64,000 nt of DNA from Pseudomonas sp. WJP1 (lineage in GTDB: Bacteria > Pseudomonadota > Gammaproteobacteria > Pseudomonadales > Pseudomonadaceae): the NCBI RefSeq assembly GCF_028471945.1, contig NZ_CP110128.1, positions 112,501-176,500 of the forward strand, in the 5' to 3' direction. The notes under the pieces were generated by a model, which was not told the origin of the DNA, did no database searches, and saw only the letters and a list, made by a program, of their open reading frames with translations. The stretch's first letter is position 1; each line of letters begins with the position of its first letter. Position numbers and translations under genes: made by a program. Of the stretch, positions 55,544 to 64,000 are shown in pieces.

Positions 55544-56986
55544 ATGCAGCTTAAAGACACCCAGTTGTTCCGCCAGCAAGCCTTCATCGATGGCGCTTGG
55601 GTAGACGCGGACAACGGTCAGACGATCAAGGTCAACAACCCGGCAACGGGCGAAATCCTGGGCACCGTGCCGAAAATGGGCGCTGCCGAAACCCGCCGTG
55701 CGATCGAAGCTGCTGATAAAGCGCTGCCGGCCTGGCGTGCACTGACCGCCAAAGAACGTGCGGGCAAACTGCGTCGCTGGTTCGAACTGATGATCGAGAA
55801 CCAGGACGACCTGGCTCGCCTGATGACCATGGAACAAGGCAAGCCATTGGCCGAAGCCAAGGGCGAAATCGTTTACGCCGCTTCCTTCATCGAGTGGTTC
55901 GCCGAAGAAGCCAAGCGCATCTACGGTGACGTGATTCCGGGCCACCAGCCAGACAAGCGCCTGATCGTGATCAAGCAGCCAATCGGCGTGACCGCGGCCA
56001 TCACCCCGTGGAACTTCCCGGCGGCCATGATCACCCGTAAAGCCGGCCCGGCCCTGGCCGCCGGTTGCACCATGGTGCTCAAGCCTGCTTCGCAAACCCC
56101 ATACTCCGCTTTCGCCCTGGCCGAACTGGCCCAGCGTGCCGGTATCCCGGCTGGCGTGTTCAGCGTTGTTTCCGGCAGCGCCGGCGACATCGGTACCGAG
56201 CTGACCAGCAACCCGATCGTGCGCAAGCTGTCCTTCACCGGTTCGACCGAAATTGGTCGTCAGCTGATGGCCGAATGCGCCAAGGACATCAAGAAAGTGT
56301 CCCTGGAACTGGGCGGCAACGCACCGTTCATCGTGTTCGACGACGCGGACCTGGATAAGGCCGTCGAAGGCGCGATCATTTCCAAATACCGCAACAACGG
56401 CCAGACCTGCGTCTGCGCCAACCGTCTGTACATTCAGGACGGTGTCTACGACGCCTTCGCCGAGAAACTGAAAGTGGCCGTGGCCAAGCTGAAGATCGGT
56501 AACGGACTGGAAGACGGAACCACCACTGGCCCGCTGATCGACGAAAAAGCCGTGGCCAAGGTGCAAGAGCACATCGCCGACGCCCTGAGCAAAGGCGCGA
56601 CCGTATTGGCTGGCGGCAAGCCGATGGAAGGCAACTTCTTCGAACCGACCATCCTGACCAACGTGCCGAACAATGCTGCCGTGGCCAAGGAAGAAACTTT
56701 CGGCCCACTGGCTCCACTGTTCCGCTTCAAAGACGAAGCCGATGTGATCGCGATGTCCAACGACACCGAGTTCGGCCTGGCTTCGTACTTCTATGCTCGT
56801 GACCTGGGTCGCGTGTTCCGCGTGGCAGAAGCCCTGGAATACGGCATGGTCGGCGTCAACACCGGTCTGATCTCCAACGAAGTCGCGCCATTCGGCGGCA
56901 TCAAGGCCTCGGGCCTGGGCCGTGAAGGCTCCAAGTACGGCATCGAAGATTACCTGGAAATCAAATACCTCTGCCTGGGCATCTAA
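55544..56986 (+). CDS. gabD: Succinate-semialdehyde dehydrogenase (NADP+)
   Basis: A 480-residue aldehyde dehydrogenase that turns succinate semialdehyde, the GABA transamination product, into succinate. The catalytic pair is Glu255 (SLELGGNAP) and Cys289 (NNGQTCVCAN); the second cysteine two residues on (Cys291) is the residue used for redox switching in some homologues. ITPWNFPAAM and FTGSTEIGRQ mark the cofactor site. AAGGA lies 10 nt before the ATG. gabT follows after 186 nt in the same direction, completing the pathway. Confidence 0.96.
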   Translation: MQLKDTQLFRQQAFIDGAWVDADNGQTIKVNNPATGEILGTVPKMGAAETRRAIEAADKALPAWRALTAKERAGKLRRWFELMIENQDDLARLMTMEQGKPLAEAKGEIVYAASFIEWFAEEAKRIYGDVIPGHQPDKRLIVIKQPIGVTAAITPWNFPAAMITRKAGPALAAGCTMVLKPASQTPYSAFALAELAQRAGIPAGVFSVVSGSAGDIGTELTSNPIVRKLSFTGSTEIGRQLMAECAKDIKKVSLELGGNAPFIVFDDADLDKAVEGAIISKYRNNGQTCVCANRLYIQDGVYDAFAEKLKVAVAKLKIGNGLEDGTTTGPLIDEKAVAKVQEHIADALSKGATVLAGGKPMEGNFFEPTILTNVPNNAAVAKEETFGPLAPLFRFKDEADVIAMSNDTEFGLASYFYARDLGRVFRVAEALEYGMVGVNTGLISNEVAPFGGIKASGLGREGSKYGIEDYLEIKYLCLGI

Positions 56987-57010
56987 GCCCGGTAAGAGAT
57001 TGCTTCAAAC

Positions 57011-57040
57011 GCAAAGGGCACGAGAGCGCTGTCCCTTTGC
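57011..57040. terminator. Hairpin between gabD and gabT
   Basis: GCAAAGGGCA and TGTCCCTTTGC form a 10-bp stem around CGAGAGCGC, 25 nt past the gabD stop. There is no T-run, so it more likely trims or protects mRNA than fully ends transcription. Confidence 0.4.
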
Positions 57041-57172
57041 GCCGTTTCAAACAGGAATTTTCTCTGTGGCCGGGAACGCTGTAGCAGTCGATCATCGCAT
57101 GCTGCTGCAGTTGCTTCCCCGCCGCTTAATCCTTGAACCACGCCGACCGATGAGCGGCGAATGAGGAATGTA

Positions 57173-58450
57173 ATGAGCAAGACTAACGCTGATTTGATGG
57201 CCCGCCGTACCAATGCAGTTCCACGTGGTGTTGGCCAGATTCACCCGATCTTCGCCGAGTCCGCGAAGAACGCGACCGTGACCGACGTTGAAGGTCGCGA
57301 GTTCATCGATTTCGCCGGCGGTATCGCCGTGCTGAACACCGGCCACGTGCACCCGAAAGTCATCGCCGCCGTGACCGAGCAGCTGAACAAGCTGACCCAC
57401 ACCTGCTTCCAGGTACTGGCCTACGAGCCGTACGTAGAAGTGTGCGAAAAAATCAACGCCAAGGTGCCAGGTGATTTCGCCAAGAAAACCCTGCTGGTGA
57501 CCACCGGCTCCGAAGCTGTGGAAAACTCGATCAAGATCGCCCGTGCCGCCACTGGCCGTGCCGGCGTGATCGCGTTCACCGGCGCTTACCACGGCCGTAC
57601 CATGATGACCCTGGGCCTGACCGGTAAAGTCGTGCCTTACTCGGCCGGCATGGGCCTGATGCCAGGCGGCGTGTTCCGCGCGCTGTACCCGAACGAACTG
57701 CATGGCGTGAGCATCGACGATTCGATCGCCAGCATCGAGCGCATCTTCAAGAACGACGCCGAGCCGCGTGACATCGCTGCCATCATCATCGAGCCGGTTC
57801 AGGGCGAAGGTGGTTTCTACGTCGCTCCAAAAGAATTCATGAAGCGTCTGCGTGCCCTGTGCGACCAGCACGGCATCCTGCTGATCGCTGACGAAGTACA
57901 AACCGGCGCAGGCCGTACCGGTACTTTCTTCGCCATGGAACAGATGGGCGTTGCTGCCGACCTGACCACCTTCGCCAAATCCATCGCTGGCGGCTTCCCG
58001 TTGGCCGGTGTGTGCGGCAAGGCGGAATACATGGACGCTATCGCTCCAGGCGGCCTGGGCGGCACCTACGCCGGTAGCCCGATCGCTTGCGCCGCGGCCC
58101 TGGCCGTGATGGAAGTGTTCGAAGAAGAGCACCTGCTGGACCGCTGCAAGGCTGTCGGCGAGCGTCTGGTGACTGGCCTGAAAGCTATCCAGGCCAAGTA
58201 CCCGGTAATCGGCGAAGTGCGTGCCCTGGGCGCGATGATCGCTGTCGAGCTGTTCGAAGGTGGCGACAGCCACAAGCCGAACCCGACCGCCGTGGCCGCT
58301 GTTGTGGCCAAGGCTCGCGACAAGGGTCTGATCCTGCTGTCCTGCGGCACCTACGGCAACGTTCTGCGCGTCCTGGTACCGCTGACTTCGCCGGACGAGC
58401 AACTGGATAAAGGCCTGGCGATCATCGAAGAGTGCTTCTCCGAGCTCTGA
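57173..58450 (+). CDS. gabT: 4-aminobutyrate-2-oxoglutarate aminotransferase
   Basis: A 425-residue PLP enzyme that moves the amino group of GABA to 2-oxoglutarate, giving succinate semialdehyde for GabD. Class-III markers: TTGSEAVENSIKIARAATGR, GAYHGRT, LLIADEVQTGAGRTGTFFAM and the PLP lysine in TTFAKSIAGGFPLAGV. I chose the ATG at 57173 with AGGA 5 nt upstream; an ATG at 57161 is also in frame. A terminator follows directly. Confidence 0.96.
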   Translation: MSKTNADLMARRTNAVPRGVGQIHPIFAESAKNATVTDVEGREFIDFAGGIAVLNTGHVHPKVIAAVTEQLNKLTHTCFQVLAYEPYVEVCEKINAKVPGDFAKKTLLVTTGSEAVENSIKIARAATGRAGVIAFTGAYHGRTMMTLGLTGKVVPYSAGMGLMPGGVFRALYPNELHGVSIDDSIASIERIFKNDAEPRDIAAIIIEPVQGEGGFYVAPKEFMKRLRALCDQHGILLIADEVQTGAGRTGTFFAMEQMGVAADLTTFAKSIAGGFPLAGVCGKAEYMDAIAPGGLGGTYAGSPIACAAALAVMEVFEEEHLLDRCKAVGERLVTGLKAIQAKYPVIGEVRALGAMIAVELFEGGDSHKPNPTAVAAVVAKARDKGLILLSCGTYGNVLRVLVPLTSPDEQLDKGLAIIEECFSEL

Positions 58451-58472
58451 TCACCGAGTGTGACCTGCTTCA

Positions 58473-58500
58473 CAAAAAACCCGCTTCGGCGGGTTTTTTC
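58473..58500 (+). terminator. Rho-independent terminator after gabT
   Basis: AAAAAACCCGC-TTC-GGCGGGTTTTTT, a compact hairpin with T-run 22 nt past the gabT stop. Confidence 0.93.
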
Positions 58501-58587
58501 ATGCCCTCTAAAACGCAAAACCGCGTATTAGCGCTGTAACCGATGGCCGGCTTTGGCTAAGGTTCACGCATTGCCAGGGAGAGCTGT

Positions 58588-59802
58588 ATGACAGTCGTCA
58601 TTTTACCCGCGATTCCGAGAGTGCTGATCGCCGAGGCCGACCCATGGACCCGCGATCTGCTCAAGGAAGTGTTGTTGAACGTTCGCTGCGATGCGCGGCT
58701 GGATTTGTGTGCCGATGGTCAGCAGGCGTTGGCTTTGCTGGCGTCAAACCCATACGACCTGGTCATCGCCGATTGGGAGTTGCCAGGCGTCGACGGCCTG
58801 AATGTGTTGCGCAGTGTGCGCCAGCGTAAGCGCAATCCACCGTTGCCCTTCATTCTGATGAGCAGCCGCAACGACAGTGCGAGCGTACGTGAGGCCTTGC
58901 CGCTGGCCCCCGCCGCGTACCTGACCAAACCCCTGAACATGGCAAGCCTGACCCAGCGCCTGCAGGCTTTGCTGCTGAACGCTGGGGAAGAGGTATCGTG
59001 CGAGGTGCCAACGCTGGCGCCGGGCATGACGTTGTCCGTGTTCCTTGAGCGTCGTCGCGAACTGGCGGAAGGCGCGCCGCTGATGACCGACGTGCAAGTG
59101 GCGGTCAAGCGAAGCCTCAATCCAAATGGTCTGGATTTGACGGTGCTGGAAGATGAGATCCGCACCGATCCACAGGTCACCGCCGTGCTGATCGCCGCTG
59201 CCAACAGCGCCGCCCAGCACCATGGCACCGCTGTGCAGACGCTGTCCCAGGCGCTTCACCGTTTGGGCACCGGGCAGAGCATGAACCTGATCCTGGGCCT
59301 GACACTCAAGCGCAGTGCGCGGCTCAGCGATCCGCAGCTGGCGGACTATGCCGAGCGTTACTGGGATTTGTCGCTGCACACCGCTGAGTACGCGCGAACA
59401 CTGGCGCGCTTGCTGGATCTGGATCAAGCACGTTGCTACTGCGCCGGCATGCTGCATCGGCTGGGCGACCTGGCGTTGCTGCGCTGCTTGCAGGAATGGA
59501 AACAGGCCGGTGGCGACCTGGACGAGCAGGAGCAAGTGGGCGAGGCGCTGGCCGAGTTCGGTGCTGCCTACGGTTCGGCGTTGCGCACCCGCTGGCGCCT
59601 GCCGCTGGAGCTGCGGCAGCTGATTGCGGCGGCTTACCAGCTCGGTGGCGGGGTTTACTCCCGCGAGGCCCTGGTGATGAACATGGCGGCGCAACTGGCG
59701 CGCCTGACCGAGCATGAGGGCCTTGAGGCGCTGGCCAATAGTCGAACGGCGCGGTTGCTGAAGATCGGCTTGCCGGAGCTGGTGCGGATGCGCAAGAAAT
59801 AG
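58588..59802 (+). CDS. Response regulator with HDOD output domain
   Basis: A 404-residue protein. Residues ~10-130 are a receiver domain with the acidic pair near Asp18 (AEADPW), phospho-acceptor Asp62 (LVIADWELPG) and Lys114 (AYLTKPLN). From about 185 on it is an HDOD domain (LNPNGLDLTVLEDEIRTDPQ, then a long all-helical stretch with HTAEYARTLARLLDLDQARC). HDOD proteins are enzyme-dead relatives of HD domains that act in signalling. No histidine kinase is adjacent, so the partner is encoded elsewhere. Confidence 0.88.
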   Translation: MTVVILPAIPRVLIAEADPWTRDLLKEVLLNVRCDARLDLCADGQQALALLASNPYDLVIADWELPGVDGLNVLRSVRQRKRNPPLPFILMSSRNDSASVREALPLAPAAYLTKPLNMASLTQRLQALLLNAGEEVSCEVPTLAPGMTLSVFLERRRELAEGAPLMTDVQVAVKRSLNPNGLDLTVLEDEIRTDPQVTAVLIAAANSAAQHHGTAVQTLSQALHRLGTGQSMNLILGLTLKRSARLSDPQLADYAERYWDLSLHTAEYARTLARLLDLDQARCYCAGMLHRLGDLALLRCLQEWKQAGGDLDEQEQVGEALAEFGAAYGSALRTRWRLPLELRQLIAAAYQLGGGVYSREALVMNMAAQLARLTEHEGLEALANSRTARLLKIGLPELVRMRKK

Positions 59803-59817
59803 GGCTGACGCGGCCCC

Positions 59818-59909
59818 CTGTAGGAGCCAGGCTTGCCGGCGAAGAACGATAACGCGGTGCAGCAGGTGCACCGAGGTGTCTGGTTCGCCGGCAAGCCTGG
59901 CTCCTACAA
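59818..59909. repeat. Compound REP hairpin with GAAGAACGATAA core
   Basis: CTGTAGGAGCCAGGCTTGCC-GGCGAAGAACGATAACGCGG on one side, CCGGCAAGCCTGGCTCCTAC on the other. The outer REP arms pair well, but the inner right arm has changed to GAGGTGTCTGGTTCG. It is the same class as the element at 45893. Confidence 0.88.
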
Positions 59910-59922
59910 GAGTCCGTGTCAG

Positions 59923-60909
59923 TCAGGCCGTGATGATCCGGTTCTTGCCCTGGCGCTTGGCCTCGTACATCGCCGCATCCGCACGGGCAAACAGGCTTTC
60001 CACGCTTTTATCCTCGGCCGTGAGGCTGGTCAGCCCCTGGCTGACGGTGATGCCGAATGTCTGGCCGTCGTGGTTGAAGGTCAACGCCTGAATCTCTCGT
60101 TGCAAGCGCTCGGCCACTTGCAGGGCCATCTGCGGTGTGCAGCCGGGGAAGACCGCGGCGAACTCCTCGCCGCCAATGCGCCCGAACAAATCGCCGCGGC
60201 GCAGTGCAGCGCGGCCGCGGTCGGCAATATGCTGCAGCACGTTATCGCCTTCCTGGTGGCCGTAGGTGTCGTTGATGACCTTGAAGTCATCGATGTCCAG
60301 CATGAGAAACGATAGCGGCGTGCACTGTTGTCGTGCCTGTTCGAATTCGTGGTCGGCGCCTTCGAAGAAATGCCGGCGGTTGCTGCTGCGGGTCAGGGCG
60401 TCGGTGGTTGCCAGACGATGCAGTTCGGACTCCAGCTGTTTCTTGTCGGTGATGTCTTCGGCGATGCCGACAATGATCACCGGCTGCCCAGGCTCGGCCT
60501 GCCGGTTGATGAAGCACTTGTCGCTGATCCAGCGCAGCTGGCCATCGGCGGTGATGATTCGGTACTCGCGGTCTTCAACGGCACCTTTGTCCAGCACGTC
60601 CGCCAGGCTGCGCTCGGCGTATTCGAGATCGTCGGGGTAAATGCTGTCGCGCCACTGGTTGTAGTCGGCCAACAGCAGGTCGGCGCTGCGGCCGAAAATC
60701 CGTTCATAGGCGGGGCTGACATACAGCACCTGGCGGGTTTCCCAATTGAATGCCCACAGCACCGCGTTGACGCTCACCAGCAAGGTGTTGAGCAGCTGTT
60801 CGCGTTCGCTCAGGCGCGCCACCTCGCCTTGGGCGTGCATCAGCGCCATCAGGGTTTGCGCGGCCTCGGGCCACTGCGTGAGGGATGAGTCTTGCTGGTT
60901 GTTGACCAT
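59923..60909 (-). CDS. PAS-GGDEF diguanylate cyclase
   Basis: A 328-residue soluble protein: a PAS domain (about 40-160, AVLWAFNWETRQVLYVSPAY to VIIVGIAEDITDKKQ) then a GGDEF domain. The active motif is GGEEF (FGRIGGEEFAAVF), with an inhibitory I-site RxxD (RRGD) five residues before it, so product feedback is likely. It should make c-di-GMP. I chose the ATG at 60909; GTG 60915 or TTG 60918 are close alternatives. It is convergent with the HDOD gene, with a REP between. Confidence 0.9.
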   Translation of the reverse strand: MVNNQQDSSLTQWPEAAQTLMALMHAQGEVARLSEREQLLNTLLVSVNAVLWAFNWETRQVLYVSPAYERIFGRSADLLLADYNQWRDSIYPDDLEYAERSLADVLDKGAVEDREYRIITADGQLRWISDKCFINRQAEPGQPVIIVGIAEDITDKKQLESELHRLATTDALTRSSNRRHFFEGADHEFEQARQQCTPLSFLMLDIDDFKVINDTYGHQEGDNVLQHIADRGRAALRRGDLFGRIGGEEFAAVFPGCTPQMALQVAERLQREIQALTFNHDGQTFGITVSQGLTSLTAEDKSVESLFARADAAMYEAKRQGKNRIITA

Positions 60910-61021
60910 CGGCACCAAATCTCAAGGGCGTGCACCGCTCAGGGTTCGAAGCGGCCACAGCGAAGCCCGCCTGGATGGCGAAGTGTCATTGAGATAGGGG
61001 ATTTAGAGCGAAGTTCCGAAG

Positions 61022-61046
61022 GGTGCGCCCGGGCATTGGGCGCACC
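61022..61046 (-). terminator. Hairpin downstream of desA
   Basis: GGTGCGCCC and GGGCGCACC pair perfectly around GGGCATT, about 12 nt past the desaturase stop. It lacks a T-run, so the terminator call is tentative. Confidence 0.45.
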
Positions 61047-61057
61047 GATCAACGGTT

Positions 61058-62242
61058 TCAGGTAGCGCTTGGGCGCAGGGAATAGGTTTTCAGCTGATCG
61101 GCGAAGTCGCGCAGCGATTGAATACCGCTGGCTTCGGCTTCGTGTACCCAGTCCTTGATGGCGGCCAGCATGTCGTGACCATTTGAGCTGGTCTTGACCC
61201 AGATCTGCTGCAAGGCCAGGCGTTTCTCGTAGATTACCTTCAGTGCCTGGCTGTGCTCGAGCATGTTCTGGATGCGCACGTGGTGCTTGTCGTCCAGCAG
61301 GCTGGTTTCGCGCGAGAGCAAACGCTTGGCGCGGTGGAACTGATGGCGGACCGAGTGATCGACCTTTTCCAGCTCTTGCTTGACCAGAGGCCCGATCACC
61401 AGCTTGCGGTACTGGGCCATGATCTGGAAGCGGTTGTTGAGGATCGCCATGGCGGTGTCCATGTCCAGGTTGCCCTTGCCTTCGACACGGTGGGCAATGG
61501 GCGCGACCCGCTGGACCTTGGCCAGGCGCAGGAAACTGAATACCTGGATCCAGGCCCAGCCCAGATCGAATTCCCACTTCTTCACCGACAGTTTTGCCGA
61601 GTTAGGGTAGGTGTGATGGTTGTTATGCAGCTCTTCACCACCGATCAGGATGCCCCAGGGCACCAGGTTGGTCGCCGCATCGCGGCACTCGAAGTTGCGG
61701 TAGCCGATGGCATGGCCCAGGCCATTGACCACGCCGGCGGCCCACACCGGGATCCACATCATCTGGACGGCCCAGATGGTGATGCCGATGGTGCCGAACA
61801 GCAGCAGGTCGATAACGGCCATGATCGCCACGCCCAGCAGTGGAAAGCGGGTGTAGACGTTGCGTTCGATCCAGTCGTCCGGGCAGTTCTTGCCGTAGAT
61901 GCGCAGGGTCTCGGGGTTTTCCGCTTCGGCGCGGTACAGTTCGGCGCCTTTGCGCAGAACGGTGGACAGGCCCTTGATCACCGGGCTGTGCGGGTCATCG
62001 ACGGTTTCGCATTTGGCGTGATGCTTGCGGTGGATGGCGGTCCACTCGCGGGTGTTCTGCGCCGTGGTCAACCACAGCCAGAAGCGGAAGAAATGTTTCA
62101 GGCCAGCATTCAACTCAAGCGAGCGATGGGCTGAGTAACGATGCAGATAGACCGTGACGCCGATGATCGTGACGTGGGTCATCAGCAGGGTGACTGCCAC
62201 CAGTGACCAGGGCGACAAGCCGAGAAAACCTTCGTACCACAT
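61058..62242 (-). CDS. desA: Membrane fatty acid delta-9 desaturase (DesA type)
   Basis: A 394-residue membrane di-iron desaturase that adds a cis double bond to saturated acyl chains, letting cells adjust membrane fluidity under aerobic conditions. The three histidine boxes are intact: HRYSAH at 34-39, HRKHH at 71-75 and HNNHH in GGEELHNNHHTYPN. Four membrane helices are visible. The C-terminal ~120 residues are helical and charged, a cytoplasmic extension beyond the desaturase core. P. aeruginosa DesA acts on acyl chains already in phospholipid; its gene neighbours a GGDEF-EAL gene, as here. Confidence 0.92.
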   Translation of the reverse strand: MWYEGFLGLSPWSLVAVTLLMTHVTIIGVTVYLHRYSAHRSLELNAGLKHFFRFWLWLTTAQNTREWTAIHRKHHAKCETVDDPHSPVIKGLSTVLRKGAELYRAEAENPETLRIYGKNCPDDWIERNVYTRFPLLGVAIMAVIDLLLFGTIGITIWAVQMMWIPVWAAGVVNGLGHAIGYRNFECRDAATNLVPWGILIGGEELHNNHHTYPNSAKLSVKKWEFDLGWAWIQVFSFLRLAKVQRVAPIAHRVEGKGNLDMDTAMAILNNRFQIMAQYRKLVIGPLVKQELEKVDHSVRHQFHRAKRLLSRETSLLDDKHHVRIQNMLEHSQALKVIYEKRLALQQIWVKTSSNGHDMLAAIKDWVHEAEASGIQSLRDFADQLKTYSLRPSAT

Positions 62243-62389
62243 AGGCTATAGGGCCCTCGAAAAAGAAAAAAACAGCCGTTGCATTATCACTAAGCGGACA
62301 GATAAAACCAGTCGCCCTTTCAGATATGAGTGGCAGGATGTGTCTTTAAACTATAATCCCGGTTTTTTCGTAGGGACATGGACAGCCTT

Positions 62390-64000
62390 ATGTCTGCCAG
62401 CTATCGCGATGCCATGCGTGCAGCGCTGCTTTACCTGCTGATTTCCGTGGCTTGGATGCTGCTCAGTGGCTATTTATTGAGCAGTTTATTCGATAACTCG
62501 GCCGAGCGCTTACGCTGGCAACTGATCAACGGTTATGCCTGGGTGGTGCTGAGCGCGGTCTTGATCTTCATTGCCCGTGCACGACTGTTGCGTTGCCTGG
62601 GCGTCGGCGCGAAATTGCGTGAACGAAGCGAAGACCGCGAGCGTCTGCGCCAGGCCGCCGCCGTGTTCGATTGCACCCGTGAAGGGGTGCTGGTCACCGA
62701 TCACCAAGGGCAGATCGTGCATGTGAACCGCGCCTTCATGGCTATCACCGGCTATCAGCGTGAAGAAGTGCTGGGGCGCCAGCCCAGTCTGTTCAAGTCG
62801 GGGCATCATCCACCCGCGTTCTACCAGGCGATGTTCGCCACGCTCAACAGCGTCGGCGAGTGGAGCGGGGAAATCTGGAACCGCCGCAAAAGCGGCGAAA
62901 TCTACCCGCAATGGCAAACCATCCGCATCATCCACGATGACCAGGGGCGTTGCAGTCAATTCGTGGCGGTGTTTTCCGACATCAGCGCAATCAAGGACTC
63001 GGAACATGAGTTGAGGCACCTGGCTCATCACGATCCGCTCACCGGCCTGCCCAATCGCCTGCTGTTCACCGATCGCGCCACGCAAGCCCTGGCATCGGCG
63101 CAGATCCACAAGCGTGGCTGTGCGTTGCTGATGATCGATCTGGATCACTTCGTGATGATCAACGACAGCCTCGGGCACTCAATGGGTGACCAATTGCTCA
63201 AGGCGGTGGCCGAACGCTTGCGTGCCATGTTCGACCCTGGGGTCACCCTGGCGCGCCTGGGGGGCGATGAGTTCGCCGTGCTGGCCGAAAGTTGTCCGCA
63301 ACTGATGCAGGCCGCGGCGCTCGCCCAGCGGATCATCGAGGGCCTCAAGGAGCCTTTCGACATTCACGGGCAGCGGCTGTTCATCAACGCCAGTATCGGT
63401 ATCAGCCAGTTTCCCAGCGATGCATTGAGTGCCGAGCAGTTGTTGCGCAACGCCGATTCGGCACTGTTCAAGGCCAAGAGCGCCGGGCGCAATGGCTATG
63501 CCCTGTACACCGAAGAGTTGACGGCCCATGCCCAGCAGGGGGTCGAGACCGCCTCTGAACTGCGCAGGGCGCTTGAGCAGGACGAGCTACGGGTGTTTTA
63601 CCAGCCGGTTCACGATCTCAAGACCCGTCGCCTGGTCGGCGTCGAGGCGCTGGTGCGTTGGGAGCATCCGCAGCGCGGCATGGTGTCGCCTGCGCAATTC
63701 ATTCCGGTCGCCGAGCGGACGGGACTGATCGCCCAGATTGACGCTTGGGTGATGCGCCAGGCCTGTGAGCAGATGTGCCTATGGCAGCAGGCGGGCGTGG
63801 CGTTGTCGTTTGTCGCGGTGAATGTGTCATCGCGTCTGTTCGCCGGCCGTGAGCTCTACCAACAGGTTGCGCAGGTGCTGCGCGAAACCGGCCTGGACCC
63901 GGCCTGCCTGGAGCTGGAAGTCACCGAGAGCGCGGTGATGGAAGATCCAGAGGTCGCGCTTGAGCAAATGCACCGGCTACGGGAGTTGGGGGTGCAACTG
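62390..64000 (+). CDS. Membrane PAS-GGDEF-EAL protein (3' end outside window)
   Basis: An incomplete gene, open to the last base. Two N-terminal membrane helices (about 10-30 and 50-68, AALLYLLISVAWMLLSGYLL) are followed by a PAS domain (FDCTREGVLVTDHQGQIVHV), a GGDEF domain with an intact GGDEF (LARLGGDEFAVLAE) but no RxxD I-site, and an EAL domain with intact EAL in GVEALVRWEHPQ plus NVSSRLF and ELEVTES. Both c-di-GMP synthesis and breakdown motifs look complete. An upstream in-frame ATG at 62378 is equally possible. It is divergent from desA by 147 nt, like PA0285/PA0286 in P. aeruginosa. Confidence 0.9.
   Translation, partial: MSASYRDAMRAALLYLLISVAWMLLSGYLLSSLFDNSAERLRWQLINGYAWVVLSAVLIFIARARLLRCLGVGAKLRERSEDRERLRQAAAVFDCTREGVLVTDHQGQIVHVNRAFMAITGYQREEVLGRQPSLFKSGHHPPAFYQAMFATLNSVGEWSGEIWNRRKSGEIYPQWQTIRIIHDDQGRCSQFVAVFSDISAIKDSEHELRHLAHHDPLTGLPNRLLFTDRATQALASAQIHKRGCALLMIDLDHFVMINDSLGHSMGDQLLKAVAERLRAMFDPGVTLARLGGDEFAVLAESCPQLMQAAALAQRIIEGLKEPFDIHGQRLFINASIGISQFPSDALSAEQLLRNADSALFKAKSAGRNGYALYTEELTAHAQQGVETASELRRALEQDELRVFYQPVHDLKTRRLVGVEALVRWEHPQRGMVSPAQFIPVAERTGLIAQIDAWVMRQACEQMCLWQQAGVALSFVAVNVSSRLFAGRELYQQVAQVLRETGLDPACLELEVTESAVMEDPEVALEQMHRLRELGVQL

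Overview
This window comes from a Pseudomonas chromosome, most likely the P. fluorescens group. The evidence is the rRNA/tRNA sequences, the complete Lap adhesion locus with its diagnostic residues (LapA TAAG cleavage site, LapD W125), and the many REP-type palindromes carrying GTAGGAGCGAGC-like arms. All identifications are from reading the sequence; no database search was run.

Layout. 1-3.8 kb: the 3' part of an rRNA operon (tRNA-Ala(TGC), 23S, and two tandem 5S genes, each followed by its own terminator). 3.9-24.2 kb: a GntR regulator, then the c-di-GMP-controlled adhesion system. lapG (periplasmic protease) and lapD (c-di-GMP receptor) are on the + strand, a small conserved gene and the 10.9-kb lapA adhesin gene are on the - strand, and lapE-lapB-lapC (type I secretion) diverge from lapA. 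The lapA/lapE gap carries a consensus-like FleQ box inside a larger inverted repeat. 24.5-28.2 kb: a TauD-like dioxygenase with a three-part ABC importer for a sulfonate-like substrate. 28.2-29.1 kb: an orphan Rhs core protein with a repetitive tail.

29.3-34.6 kb: a LysR regulator and an EmrAB/OprM-type tripartite efflux operon, in which a REP palindrome lies inside the outer-membrane gene between its start codon and its lipobox. 34.7-38.1 kb: small genes including a slipin/NfeD pair, a YbaK-like deacylase, a DUF2789 gene and a ParE/antitoxin pair. 38.3-43.4 kb: a five-gene, fully overlapping MarR-FUSC-DUF1656-HlyD-OMF efflux operon. 43.5-48.2 kb: a membrane protein, a YdgA-like protein, a Rieske-FAD reductase fusion and a periplasmic PEBP protein. 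48.3-51.5 kb: a VWA lipoprotein, ECF sigma factor and membrane anti-sigma-like protein, translationally coupled, then a small acidic protein.

51.9-55.0 kb: an accessory-looking three-gene unit next to the 3' end of tRNA-Arg(CCG). It encodes a CHASE2 sensor with no output domain, a small secreted protein and an M48 metalloprotease lipoprotein. This is the best candidate here for an undescribed system. 55.5-58.5 kb: gabD-gabT (GABA catabolism). 58.6-64 kb: signalling genes (REC-HDOD, PAS-GGDEF, PAS-GGDEF-EAL cut by the window end) and a desA-type fatty acid desaturase. The order gabD, gabT, desA and GGDEF-EAL resembles the P. aeruginosa PA0265-PA0290 region from memory.

Cyclic-di-GMP is a recurring theme: LapD reads it, the two enzymes at the right end are predicted to make or degrade it, and the putative FleQ box would connect it to lap transcription.
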